64,000 nucleotides of DNA from Klebsiella michiganensis (GTDB lineage Bacteria; Pseudomonadota; Gammaproteobacteria; Enterobacterales; Enterobacteriaceae). Positions 34,171 through 42,807 of this stretch are shown here, one piece after another. Each line of letters begins with the position of its first letter. Position 1 is the stretch's first letter. The position numbers and the translations under genes are program-made. The stretch covers positions 3,658,001 through 3,722,000 of the forward strand of contig CP011077.1 in NCBI GenBank assembly GCA_000963575.1, read 5' to 3'. The notes beneath the pieces are model-generated. The model saw nothing but the letters and a program-made list of their open reading frames with translations. It did no database searches and was not told the DNA's origin.

Positions 34171-34824
34171 CCCTCACCCCGACCCTCTCCCAAAGGGAGA
34201 GGGGGTATTCGTTAATCCCTGCATTTTTTAAGCCCCCTCTCCCTTTGGGAGAGAGGATTCGCTAATGCCAACATTTTTTTGCCCCCTCTCTGCCTGTGGG
34301 AGATAGAATTCGCTAATGCCAACATTTTCTAGTCCCATCCCGTGTGGGAGAAAGGGTATTCGCTAATGCCAACATTTTTTAGCCCCATCCCGTGTGGGAG
34401 AAAGGGTATTCGTTAATCCCTGCATTTTTTAGCCCCATCCTGTGCGGGAGGAAGGGTATTCGCTAATCCCTGCATTTTTTAAGCCCCCTCTCCCGGCGGG
34501 AGAAAGGGTATTCGCTAATCCCTGCATTTTTTAAGCCCCCTCTCCCGGCGGGAGAAAGGGTATTCGCTAATGCCAACATTTTTTAGCCCCCTATCCCGTG
34601 TGGGAGAAAGGGTATTCGTTAATCCCTGCGTTTTTAGTCCCCTCTCTGCCTGCGGGAGAGAGGATTCGTTAATGCCAACATTTTTTAGCCCCATCCCGTG
34701 TGGGAGAAAGGGTATTCGCTAATCCCTGCGTTTTTAGTCCTCTCTCCCAACGGGAGAGAGAATTCGCTAATGCCAACATTTTTTAGTCCCCTCTCCCCCC
34801 TGGGGAGAGGGTTAGGGTGAGGGG
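34171..34824. repeat. Tandem array of 48-52-bp hairpin-spacer units, two spacer types
   Basis: Twelve spacers anchored on ATTCG(C/T)TAAT (34207, 34257, 34308, 34358, 34408, 34458, 34510, 34562, 34614, 34664, 34714, 34762) alternate irregularly between ATCCCTGC and ATGCCAAC types, each followed by a T-run. Hairpins of the CTCTCCC...GGGAGAG type separate them and are partly decayed (for example CATCCCGTGTGGGAG). The frames are CCCTCACCCCGACC at the left and GGTTAGGGTGAGGGG at the right. It lies between convergent genes. Confidence 0.95.
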
Positions 34825-34832
34825 CGAACCTG

Positions 34833-36164
34833 TCACCCACGCCTGAACTGATTCCCCACCGGCGGCAACCCCAGCTTCTCACGCAGCGTACCTGGCCGGT
34901 AACCCTGCTGCATCACCCCGCTCTGTTTCAAAATCGGCGCCACCTGGTCGACAAAATTATCAAAATCCACCGGCAGGAACGGGAACATCAGGTTATAGCC
35001 GTCCACGGCCCCGGCATGAAACGCCTCGCTCAGCGTGTCGGCAACTTCCTGCGCGGTGCCGATGACCAGCCAGCTGTCGGAGCTTTGAAGCAATAACCTC
35101 CCCAGCTGCAGCACCGTCAGGGCTGGATCGTAACCTTTGATGATCTGCAGCGCGGTTCTCAGCCCGTCAAAGCCCTGTTCATCCGGCAAAGGCGGCAGCG
35201 GCGCGTGGCTATCGTATTCCCCCATATCCATCCGCAGATAGGTGCCGAGGAGATCCAGCGCCATCTGGTCGTTCATCAGCGTCTGAATCAGCGCCCGGCG
35301 CTGCGCCTTTTCTTCCGGCGTGTTCACCACCACCGGCAGCACGCCGCCGAGGATTTTAAAGTGCTCCGGCTCGCGCCCAAGCTCGCGCAAGCGTTTATTC
35401 ATATCCTCGCGATAGACCAGCCCTTTCTCGATGTTGCTCATAAACACAAAGTGAATATCGGCCTGGGCCGCCGCCAGCGCTTTGCCAGACTCGGAGGAGC
35501 CAGCCTGTACCACAATCGGGTGCCCCTGCGGCGGGCGTGGGACATTCAGCGGGCCGCGCACCTTAAAGAATTCGCCTTCGTGGCTGAGCGGATGCACACG
35601 TTCAGGATCGGCAAAATAGCCGCTGTGTTTATCAATCAGCACGGCTTCATCTTCCCAGGAATCCCAGAGCTTCCGTACTACTTCGATAAACTCTGCGGCG
35701 CGCTCGTAGCGCCTGCCGTGCTCCGGCAAAGTGTCCAGTCCGTAGTTGGCCGCCTCTTCCGGCAGCCAGGAGGTGACGACGTTCCAGCTCGCTCGCCCCC
35801 CGCTCAAATGGTCAAGCGAAGCAAAATAGCGCGCCAGATTGTAAGGCTCGGTGTAGGACGTCGAAGCCGTCGCCATCAGGCCGATGTTTTCGGTCACCGC
35901 CGAAAGCGCGGCCAGCAGCGTGATCGGTTCGAGACGCGGGTTAGCGTAATGCGGCACGCCGCTCGGCACCGTGTCCCAGATGGCGACATGGTCGGCAATA
36001 AAAATGTTATCCAGCACAGCGGCTTCGGCCCTGCGCGCCAGGTCGGCGTAATACTTCAGGGTAAAAATCTCTTTGCCCGGCGCGTCCGGGTGGTGCCAGG
36101 AAAAACGATAGTCACCCTGCGGGTTGAAGAAGAACAGGTTAAAAATGGCGGTAGATTGCGGCAT
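34833..36164 (-). CDS. Flavin-dependent monooxygenase, NtaA/SnaA/DszA (LLM) family
   Basis: 443 residues. The bacterial luciferase-like fold is shown by FNLFFFNPQGDYRFSWHHP at the start, ASTSYTEPYNLARYFASLDHLSGGRASWN-type core elements (GRASWNVVTSW near 128) and the FMN region VVQAGSSESGKALAA. The family oxidises organosulfur compounds, nitrilotriacetate or similar with FMNH2 supplied by a separate reductase. It is the last gene after an osmolyte-type ABC importer (45-bp gap), suggesting it degrades the imported solute. The substrate is unknown. Confidence 0.87.
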   Translation of the reverse strand: MPQSTAIFNLFFFNPQGDYRFSWHHPDAPGKEIFTLKYYADLARRAEAAVLDNIFIADHVAIWDTVPSGVPHYANPRLEPITLLAALSAVTENIGLMATASTSYTEPYNLARYFASLDHLSGGRASWNVVTSWLPEEAANYGLDTLPEHGRRYERAAEFIEVVRKLWDSWEDEAVLIDKHSGYFADPERVHPLSHEGEFFKVRGPLNVPRPPQGHPIVVQAGSSESGKALAAAQADIHFVFMSNIEKGLVYREDMNKRLRELGREPEHFKILGGVLPVVVNTPEEKAQRRALIQTLMNDQMALDLLGTYLRMDMGEYDSHAPLPPLPDEQGFDGLRTALQIIKGYDPALTVLQLGRLLLQSSDSWLVIGTAQEVADTLSEAFHAGAVDGYNLMFPFLPVDFDNFVDQVAPILKQSGVMQQGYRPGTLREKLGLPPVGNQFRRG

Positions 36165-36209
36165 GGCGGGATACTCGTAGTGAAATGGCCCTCCCTGGCC
36201 GGGGACTCG

Positions 36210-37103
36210 TTATTTAGCGGCCAGTTTTTCTTTTACCCACTGGTCGGCAACTTTAGCCGGATCTTTATGATCGACATCCACCAGCTTGTTTAGCTGGATC
36301 AAATCTTTGGTGGTTAACTTCGCGGAGATATCGTTGAGAACATCTTCCACTTTCGGCGAAACGGCGCCTTTATGCACCAGCGGCACCAGGTTCTGGGCCG
36401 GCTGCTCGTGCTTGTCATCCTCCAGCACCACCCACTTCTCTTTCAGCAGATCGCCCTGGGTCGAAACCAGCGTCGCCACGTCGATTTTGCCGGAGTTCAG
36501 CGCCAGGCGGCTCAGCGGGCCACCGATATCCAGCGACTTAAAGGATTTGAATTTGATGCCATACACGCGTTCCAGCCCCGGCAGGCCAAGGGCGCGGGTC
36601 GCAACTTCCGGCGGGCCACCGACCACCAGCTCAGGGGCAACCTTCGCCAGGTCGGACAGGGTTTTCAGGTTATATTTTTTGGCCGTTTCTTCGCGCACGC
36701 CCCATGCGGTGATAGAGGCCGCCGAGGACGGTTTCAGCAATGCTAAATCCGCAGGCAGCGCCTGTTGCAGTTCGGCAGAGACTTCCTGTTCGGTCGTCGC
36801 TTTACTGCCGCCGTGGTAGTAGTTCAGCAGCGCGCCGAGGTACTCCGGCACCACATCCAACTCGCCGGATTTCAGCGCCGGAATGATGATTTCGCGGTTG
36901 CCGAGGTTAAGCCGAGTTTTCACCTCAATGCCCTGCTGCTTCAGCGCACTGGCGTAAATGTTGGCCAGGATCGTTTGTTCTGAGTAGTTTGCACCGCCAA
37001 TCGTGACGGTTTCCGCGTGTGCCGCAAACCCCACGCTTGCCAGCCCGGCAGCCAGTAAAGTCAGCCGGAATCCCTTGCTTGCCGTCGTCAGCCAATTTTT
37101 CAT
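36210..37103 (-). CDS. Periplasmic binding protein of an osmoprotectant-type (OpuC/OsmX/YehZ-like) ABC importer
   Basis: 297 residues from the third of three consecutive ATGs (37103), which best fits the AAGGG site about 8 bp upstream; the others add one or two Met. The signal peptide ends at AHA-ET. Then come TIGGANYSEQTILANIYASAL, VVPEYLGALLNYYHGG and, near the C-terminus, DLIQLNKLVDVDHKDP, typical of quaternary-amine binders. The gene follows two permeases and one ATPase in the usual OpuC set. Confidence 0.88.
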   Translation of the reverse strand: MKNWLTTASKGFRLTLLAAGLASVGFAAHAETVTIGGANYSEQTILANIYASALKQQGIEVKTRLNLGNREIIIPALKSGELDVVPEYLGALLNYYHGGSKATTEQEVSAELQQALPADLALLKPSSAASITAWGVREETAKKYNLKTLSDLAKVAPELVVGGPPEVATRALGLPGLERVYGIKFKSFKSLDIGGPLSRLALNSGKIDVATLVSTQGDLLKEKWVVLEDDKHEQPAQNLVPLVHKGAVSPKVEDVLNDISAKLTTKDLIQLNKLVDVDHKDPAKVADQWVKEKLAAK

Positions 37104-37146
37104 CATCATCACCCTTCTCTCTTTTATGTTGTGTTGTGCGCAGGCG

Positions 37147-37815
37147 TTAACCTGCGGTTGGTATTGCAAAATTGAGCCAGCGCTTAGCCACCTGCGACAT
37201 CAGTAGCTCACAGCCAACCGCCAGCAGGGAAATCACTACCGAACCGGCGATCACCTGCGGGTAGTCACGCTGCCCCAGGCCATCGATCAGGAAGCGCCCG
37301 AGGCCATCCAGCCCGGCATAAGCGGCAACCACCGCCGTCGCAATAAGCTGCAGGAGCGAGGTACGAATGCCGGCAAAAATCAGCGGCATTGCCAGCGGAA
37401 TACGCACTCTGATCAGGCTTTGCAGCGGCGTCATGCCCATCGCTTTTGCCGCATCGCACAGCGTTTGATCGGCGTGGCTGATCCCGACATAGGTGTTGGT
37501 CAGCATCGGCGGAATAGCCAGCGCGACGAGGGCGATAAACACCGGCACATCGTTAAAACCCAGCAGCATGATGCACAGCAAGATTATCCCCAGCGAAGGG
37601 AACGCCTGGCCAATGTTGAACAGGTTGATGGCGAAAAATGCCCCACGCCGCCAGTAGCCAAGCAAAATGCCGAGCGGCTGGGCGATCAGCGCCCCGAGCA
37701 GCAGGCTTACCAGCACGTAATAGAGATGCTCACCAAAGCGGTGCCATATGCCGAGGTCGCCGCCCCAGTGGTCGGCCTGTAAAAACCAAAGCCAGGTTTG
37801 ATGTACGATATCCAT
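37147..37815 (-). CDS. Osmoprotectant-type ABC permease (second)
   Basis: 222 residues from the ATG at 37815, which overlaps the preceding permease stop (TAATG). A GTG at 37827 is a less likely alternative. It has six membrane helices and the EAA-like loop DAAKAMGMTPLQSLIRVRIPLAMP that contacts the ATPase. Family: OpuCB/OsmW/YehW. With its paired permease it forms the channel. Confidence 0.88.
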   Translation of the reverse strand: MDIVHQTWLWFLQADHWGGDLGIWHRFGEHLYYVLVSLLLGALIAQPLGILLGYWRRGAFFAINLFNIGQAFPSLGIILLCIMLLGFNDVPVFIALVALAIPPMLTNTYVGISHADQTLCDAAKAMGMTPLQSLIRVRIPLAMPLIFAGIRTSLLQLIATAVVAAYAGLDGLGRFLIDGLGQRDYPQVIAGSVVISLLAVGCELLMSQVAKRWLNFAIPTAG

Positions 37816-38444
37816 TAGCGCGTCCACCCCGTCAGGCTGTAGCCGAGACGTGCAATCAGCAGGTCAAGTCCCAGCGACAGCACAAGGCTCAGCGCCAGGC
37901 TGACCAAAATCGGCGTTAAAAAGTTTTGGTTGAACCCGAGGATCATGAGCTGCCCCAGCCCGCCCTGGCCTATCAGCGCGGTCACGATCACTAAACCCAC
38001 CAGCGTCACGGAGGCGATGCGCAGCCCGGCAAACAGCGCGGGCAAAATGAGAAACAGCTCCACTTCGATAAAGCGGCCAAAGCGCGTGTAGCCCAAGGCC
38101 CGGCCAGACTCCAGCACATCGGCGGGTAGTTTTTGCATGCCTGCCAGTACGTTACGCAACAGGATCAGCAGCGAATAAAGCGTCAGGCCGATGACCGCCG
38201 TGGTAACTGACAGTCCGGTCCAGGGTAGCAGCAGAATAAACAGCGCCAGCGACGGGATGGTAAACAGCACCCCGCTCAGGGAAATCAGCGGGCCGGACAG
38301 CGCGGGCCAGACGATGGACAGTACAAGCATTCCGGCGGTAAGCAGCGTGCCCATCGCCAGTGACAGCAGCACCATCTGCAAATGCTGCAGCATCAGCTCG
38401 CCTATCATGTCGAGATTGTCGGTCACCCATTGCCAGTCAATCAT
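37815..38444 (-). CDS. Osmoprotectant-type ABC permease (first)
   Basis: 209 residues from the ATG at 38444, which overlaps the ATPase stop by 8 bp; an outer in-frame start at 38477 lies deep in the ATPase gene. It has six helices and the coupling loop ESGRALGYTRFGRFIEVELFLILP. Family: OpuCD/OsmY-type permease, paired with the next gene. Confidence 0.87.
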   Translation of the reverse strand: MIDWQWVTDNLDMIGELMLQHLQMVLLSLAMGTLLTAGMLVLSIVWPALSGPLISLSGVLFTIPSLALFILLLPWTGLSVTTAVIGLTLYSLLILLRNVLAGMQKLPADVLESGRALGYTRFGRFIEVELFLILPALFAGLRIASVTLVGLVIVTALIGQGGLGQLMILGFNQNFLTPILVSLALSLVLSLGLDLLIARLGYSLTGWTR

Positions 38445-39513
38445 TGCGGTGTAGCTCCTGATGCTGGCTAAGCGCATCGCTTAACAGAGCGCTGTCCACG
38501 GCGCCAGCGTAATGCCCTGCCGCAGTGACGCGCACCAGCACCCCCTGCGGGACGTCGAGCAAGGCGCTGTAAACGTGGCGCAGGGAATCACTTTCTTTGG
38601 CAATACGGACCGGCAGTTGCTGACCGTTTTCCTGCCAGTGCTGAGGCCGCCCTTCGGCGTCCAGGACCAGCGCGCGCTGCCCGTGGAGCAAGTTAGGGTC
38701 GGAAGATGTTGGTTCCCCGTGCGTGAAGACCGGCACATCCCGTCGCGGCAGATCGCCCACGCGCATCATGCCGAGGCGCTTGAGATTGGGCTCGGGGCCA
38801 ATAAAGTCACGCACAAAATCGCTGGCGGGCCAGGAGAGAATGTTGTCCGGGGTATCAAACTGCCCGAGGTGCCCGCCTTCGCGGAAAATGGCTATACGGT
38901 CGCCGAGGCGAATCGCCTCGTTGATATCATGGGTCACCAGAATAATGGTTTTATGCAGCCGGGCCTGCAGCGCCAGAAGCTCGCCCTGAAGCCGATCGCG
39001 CACGACGGGATCGATGGCGGCAAAGGGCTCATCCATCAGCAAAATCGGCGGATCTGCCGCAAGGGCGCGGGCGATAGAAACCCGACTTTGCTGCCCGCCG
39101 GAAAGCTGATGGGGATACCGCTTCAGCACCAGCGGGTTCAGGGACATCAGCGCCACCAGCTCGTCAATACGGCGGGAAATGGCCCGCTTGTCCCAGCCTA
39201 AAAGACGCGGCACGGTAGCGATATTTTCCGCGACGGTGCGATGAGGAAACAGCGCAGGGCTTTGCATCACAAAGCCTATTTTACGGCGCACCTGAATGAT
39301 GTCGGCGCTGGAGAGCGGCTGGCCCTGAATGTAGACCTCGCCGCTGTCCGGAATATCCAGCCGGTTGATCATTCGCAGCGTGGTGGTTTTCCCGCAGCCG
39401 CTGGGGCCAACAAAGGTGCAAAACTCCCCTTCGTTGATGGTCATATTCAGCGAGTTGATCGCGTGCTGCACATTGCCCGGATAGATCTTATTGATATTTT
39501 CTAGTTGAATCAT
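38437..39513 (-). CDS. Osmoprotectant-type ABC transporter ATPase
   Basis: 358 residues from the ATG at 39513 (MIQLENINKIYPG). An outer start at 39543 adds ten non-family residues. It has Walker A GPSGCGKTT, signature LSGGQQSRVSIARAL, Walker B ILLMDEPFAAID and the H-loop VTHDINEAIRLGD. A C-terminal extension (about 245-358) resembles a single CBS-like region, as in OpuCA/OsmV. First gene of the five-gene operon ending with the flavin monooxygenase. The upstream gap (39514-39780) shows no operator I can name. Confidence 0.9.
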   Translation of the reverse strand: MIQLENINKIYPGNVQHAINSLNMTINEGEFCTFVGPSGCGKTTTLRMINRLDIPDSGEVYIQGQPLSSADIIQVRRKIGFVMQSPALFPHRTVAENIATVPRLLGWDKRAISRRIDELVALMSLNPLVLKRYPHQLSGGQQSRVSIARALAADPPILLMDEPFAAIDPVVRDRLQGELLALQARLHKTIILVTHDINEAIRLGDRIAIFREGGHLGQFDTPDNILSWPASDFVRDFIGPEPNLKRLGMMRVGDLPRRDVPVFTHGEPTSSDPNLLHGQRALVLDAEGRPQHWQENGQQLPVRIAKESDSLRHVYSALLDVPQGVLVRVTAAGHYAGAVDSALLSDALSQHQELHRND

Positions 39514-39780
39514 GATGCTTCTGCACTTCCTCATACCGCGCAATTTTGCCCTTCGGGCTTATACGTTTCAGCACACGTCGGGGGAGTATTGCAGAGTCAA
39601 AAGCGTTCACAAATTCAACATGATGCTAAGAATTGCCAGAAAATAACTATCAGCAATCATCGGGTTATTTCATATAAAAACAACAAATAAGGTAGCTATT
39701 TAAAAGCTGTTCCTCACGCTACTATCGGTGAATACGCGCTAAAACGCGCCTGATAATTCCCCCTACAGAAAACTTATCCA

Positions 39781-40287
39781 ATGAACCAAATACACTTTAT
39801 TGAAGGCCCGGTTGGCGCGGGTAAATCGACCTACGCTAAAGCCCTGGCCAAAAGCGACGGTTTTACCCATATCGCGCTGGATGAGTGGTTCGTGCGGCTC
39901 TATAGCCCCGATCGCCCGGCCGGGAATTTTGTGCCCTGGTACGTAGAGCGCAAAGACCGGCTTATCGAGCTTATCCTGAGCTATGCCCGCACGGTGCTTG
40001 CCACCAACAGCATTGCGCTGGAGCTGGGGTTAATTCAGCAAGGCCCAAGGCTCGCCCTGCTCCGCCGGCTTCAGGCAGAAGGCATCCCGTTTTGCGTACA
40101 CGTCCTTGATGCACCTAAAAACGTTCGCCGCGAGCGCGTACAGCGCCGCAATACCGAGCAAGGGGAAACATTCTCGATGGTAGTGTCGGACGAGATTTTT
40201 GACATCGCCAGCAGCCTGTGGGAAGCGCCCGATGAATTTGAACAGGAAGAGTTTGAGTTTGTTTTCCCGGCGACTACCAGCCGCTGA
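39781..40287 (+). CDS. P-loop AAA-type small kinase, unknown substrate
   Basis: 168 residues. The P-loop is GPVGAGKST (9-17). An ALDEWFVRLY segment follows, with the Asp position seen in zeta-toxin, chloramphenicol-phosphotransferase and gluconate-kinase-like P-loop kinases. The lid-like arginine-rich stretch is VRRERVQRRN. It may phosphorylate a small molecule such as an antibiotic or sugar. It is followed at 23 bp by an S66 peptidase, suggesting one operon. The substrate is not inferable. Confidence 0.8.
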   Translation: MNQIHFIEGPVGAGKSTYAKALAKSDGFTHIALDEWFVRLYSPDRPAGNFVPWYVERKDRLIELILSYARTVLATNSIALELGLIQQGPRLALLRRLQAEGIPFCVHVLDAPKNVRRERVQRRNTEQGETFSMVVSDEIFDIASSLWEAPDEFEQEEFEFVFPATTSR

Positions 40288-40310
40288 CTGACCCACAGGG
40301 AGAAGCCGCT

Positions 40311-41318
40311 ATGCCCCAGATTTATGCTCGCCCTTTAACGGCGGGAGATACGATCGCCGTGTTTTCCCCCTCATCGGCGGCTACCGCCTTTGCGCCACAG
40401 CGCTACCAAAGGGCGAAAGCTTTTATCGAGTCGCAGGGGTTTTGTCTGAGGGAAGGCAGCCTGACGGGCAAAAAGGATTTCTGGCGTTCTGGCTCCATTC
40501 GCGAGCGGGCGGATGAGTTTAATGCCCTTTTACATGACCCCAGAGTGCGCTGCATTATTTCGGCCATCGGCGGCTTAAACAGCAACTCGCTGCTGCCATA
40601 TATCGACTACGCACAGCTGATGAAAGATCCCAAAATCATCATCGGCTATTCGGACGTGACCGCGCTGCTGGTGGGCATCTATCAGAGAACCGGGCTGATT
40701 ACCTTTTATGGCCCGGTGGTGGTAGCGTCTTTGGGTGAGTTACCTCCGCTGGTCGACAGCACGTTTGACTATTTCCTCGATGTCCTCAGCCGACCACAGG
40801 CGCTGCCGTACACGCTCAGCCAGCCCGCAGCATGGACCGAGGAGATGATCGACTGGGAAACGCAGTCCCGGGCAAAAATCTTGCAGCCGGGTGGCTGGTG
40901 CTTCGAGGGCGCAGGCAAGGTAGAAGGCCGCGTCATCGGCGGCAACCTGAATACGCTTTACGGCATCTGGGGCAGCGAATACATGCCCGATATCAACCGG
41001 GGCGATATTCTGTTTATTGAGGATAGCCTGCACAGCGCGGCGGAGCTGGAGCGAGAGTTTGCCCATCTTTTGCTGTGCGGCGTGTTCGACCGCATCGCCG
41101 CCATTGTGCTCGGCAGACACGAGCTGTTTGACGACCAGGGCAGCGGAAAAACGCCGCTACAAATCCTGAGGGAAGTGCTGAATGGCCGCGAGATCCCCAT
41201 TGTCTCCGATTTCGACTGCTGCCATACGCACCCAATGCTGACGCTCCCGCTCGGCGTGCGGATGCGCATCGACTTTGACACTCAGGCCATTTCGTTGACC
41301 AGCCAGTGGCTGGCATAA
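40311..41318 (+). CDS. S66-family serine peptidase (MccF/LD-carboxypeptidase-like)
   Basis: 335 residues. The S66 fold is indicated by TIAVFSPSSAAT, the nucleophile elbow IIGYSDVTALL (Ser114), GGNLNTLYGIWG, the acidic FIEDSL and the histidine region DCCHTHPMLTLPLG. The length suits the MccF subgroup (about 340) better than LdcA (about 300). MccF-type enzymes cleave the aspartyl-adenylate of microcin C-like compounds; LdcA trims murein peptides. It has no signal peptide. The neighbouring kinase and DUF4180 gene suggest a detoxification cluster, which is inference. Confidence 0.87.
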   Translation: MPQIYARPLTAGDTIAVFSPSSAATAFAPQRYQRAKAFIESQGFCLREGSLTGKKDFWRSGSIRERADEFNALLHDPRVRCIISAIGGLNSNSLLPYIDYAQLMKDPKIIIGYSDVTALLVGIYQRTGLITFYGPVVVASLGELPPLVDSTFDYFLDVLSRPQALPYTLSQPAAWTEEMIDWETQSRAKILQPGGWCFEGAGKVEGRVIGGNLNTLYGIWGSEYMPDINRGDILFIEDSLHSAAELEREFAHLLLCGVFDRIAAIVLGRHELFDDQGSGKTPLQILREVLNGREIPIVSDFDCCHTHPMLTLPLGVRMRIDFDTQAISLTSQWLA

Positions 41319-41336
41319 AACAGAGGAGTCGAAACT

Positions 41337-41708
41337 GTGGCAGAAGAAATTATTCAGGCAGGGAAAACCAGAGTGCTCCGTTTTACTGAGCAAGGCGCCC
41401 CGTTTGATGACGACGCGATGCGGGAAGGCATCAGCCAGGCCATTGAGGTACAGGCGGAGTGGATCGCGATCCCCGTCGCGCGGCTGCCTGGTAGCTTTTT
41501 CGATTTGCGTACCGGCGTAGCGGGCCTGTGGCTACAAAAGCTGGTGAATTACCGGCTTGGGGTGGCGATCCTCGGGGACGTTGGGCCCTGGCAAAGTAAG
41601 AGCCAGGCGCTCGAAGCGCTGATCGTGGAATGCAATCGGGGCAAAAGCTGCTGGTTTTTGCCGGATCTTGCGAGACTTCAACAGCGCCTGGCCAACGCCG
41701 CTCAGTAA
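41337..41708 (+). CDS. DUF4180-domain protein
   Basis: 123 residues from a GTG start with GAGGAG upstream, 18 bp after the S66 gene. FFDLRTGVAGLWLQKLVNYRLGVAILGD and VECNRGKSCWFLPD match the DUF4180 pattern as I recall it. No function is known. Its last 7 bp overlap the convergent LysR gene. Confidence 0.75.
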   Translation: MAEEIIQAGKTRVLRFTEQGAPFDDDAMREGISQAIEVQAEWIAIPVARLPGSFFDLRTGVAGLWLQKLVNYRLGVAILGDVGPWQSKSQALEALIVECNRGKSCWFLPDLARLQQRLANAAQ

Positions 41709-42622
41709 TCGAACGCCAGCATGCCTGAACGCCAGACGCTGGTCGTGCGGATCAGCGCCTTGTCGCGCAGGAAGTTAATCAGCGTGGCGATCACTTTGTC
41801 GTGGCGCAGCTCTGGGCGGGTGACGATGAACAGATGGCGGCGCAGCGGCTGGGGTAAATCCAGAATGCGCATATTTTCCGGCACCGGCAGCACCGAAAGC
41901 CACGGCATAATGGAGAACCCCAGGCCCTGATTCACCAGCCCGACAATCCCGCTGTCGCTGGCCAGCTTATGCACCACCTCATTACGCAGCCCCATCTCAC
42001 GACAGCGCTCCACGGCGGGGCTCAGCGTGTTCGCATTCGGCTGGATAAATGGCAGGTTTTCCAGTTGATGCCAGCTAAAAGGCTGCCGCAGGCGGAAGCT
42101 GCGGGGCAGCATCAGCACGTAAGGATCGCTGATGTACGGCACGCCGTGCAGCGAATCCGGGTAGCCCTGAATGGTAATACCGATATCCGCCCGCCCGGAT
42201 ACCACCGCGTCGTTGAGGTGATGGTATTCCGTCGCGCCGTCATCGATATCCAGATGGATATCGGGCAAGGCCGTGGCCAGCGCTTCAAAATAAGGCGGCA
42301 GCAGGTTAGCCGTCGCGCTGCGGAAACAGGCCACCCGCACACGCCCGGCAAGCTGTGGCGCTTCGGCCGCCGTCTGTTCAATGCCGTCCAGCAGCTGCAT
42401 GATTTTTTTAGCATCTTTGAGGATTTGCGTGCAGGCGGCAGTCGGAATACAGCCGCTGCGCGAGCGATGCAGCAGGCGCACGTTCAGGTGCTGCTCCAGC
42501 TCGGCAATGGCGTGGCTGATGCGCGACTGCGTACAGCCCAATGCTGCGGCTGCGGCGCTAAAACCATTGTTTTCAACTGCGGCTATCAGCATTTCCAGCT
42601 GATTTAGCTTTATTCCGGCCAT
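41702..42622 (-). CDS. LysR-family transcriptional regulator
   Basis: 306 residues. The N-terminal winged helix (about 5-62) is KLNQLEMLIAAVENNGFSAAAAALGCTQSRISHAIAE-like, and a LysR substrate domain follows (RVACFRSATANLLPPYF). Divergent from a LysE-type exporter, which is a common regulator/exporter pairing, so an effector exported by that protein is plausible. A TTCGA-N4-TCGAA palindrome lies in the gap. Confidence 0.9.
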   Translation of the reverse strand: MAGIKLNQLEMLIAAVENNGFSAAAAALGCTQSRISHAIAELEQHLNVRLLHRSRSGCIPTAACTQILKDAKKIMQLLDGIEQTAAEAPQLAGRVRVACFRSATANLLPPYFEALATALPDIHLDIDDGATEYHHLNDAVVSGRADIGITIQGYPDSLHGVPYISDPYVLMLPRSFRLRQPFSWHQLENLPFIQPNANTLSPAVERCREMGLRNEVVHKLASDSGIVGLVNQGLGFSIMPWLSVLPVPENMRILDLPQPLRRHLFIVTRPELRHDKVIATLINFLRDKALIRTTSVWRSGMLAFDY

Positions 42623-42652
42623 ATTTTCAGTCAGTTATTGGACGTGACGTGT

Positions 42653-42666
42653 TTCGACAAATCGAA
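42653..42666. promoter_or_regulatory. Candidate LysR-type operator
   Basis: TTCGA-CAAA-TCGAA, a perfect 5-bp inverted repeat in the 185-bp gap between the divergent LysR and LysE genes; it contains the T-N-A dyad typical of LysR sites. Confidence 0.45.
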
Positions 42667-42807
42667 TTTCTTCATAGATAAGGAAAACATATCACGGTTT
42701 TCGGTTGCCGCCTACCGGCCTTCCTTTCCATCATAAAGCCAGCCAGTACGGCGCATAAAAGCAAGAATGCACCACCCGAACCAAGCACTTTTAAGGAAAA
42801 CCTGAGC

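Noticed and set aside
34171..34824. CRISPR array
   Set aside because: Only two spacer types, repeated many times, with variable hairpins. There are no cas genes and no leader.
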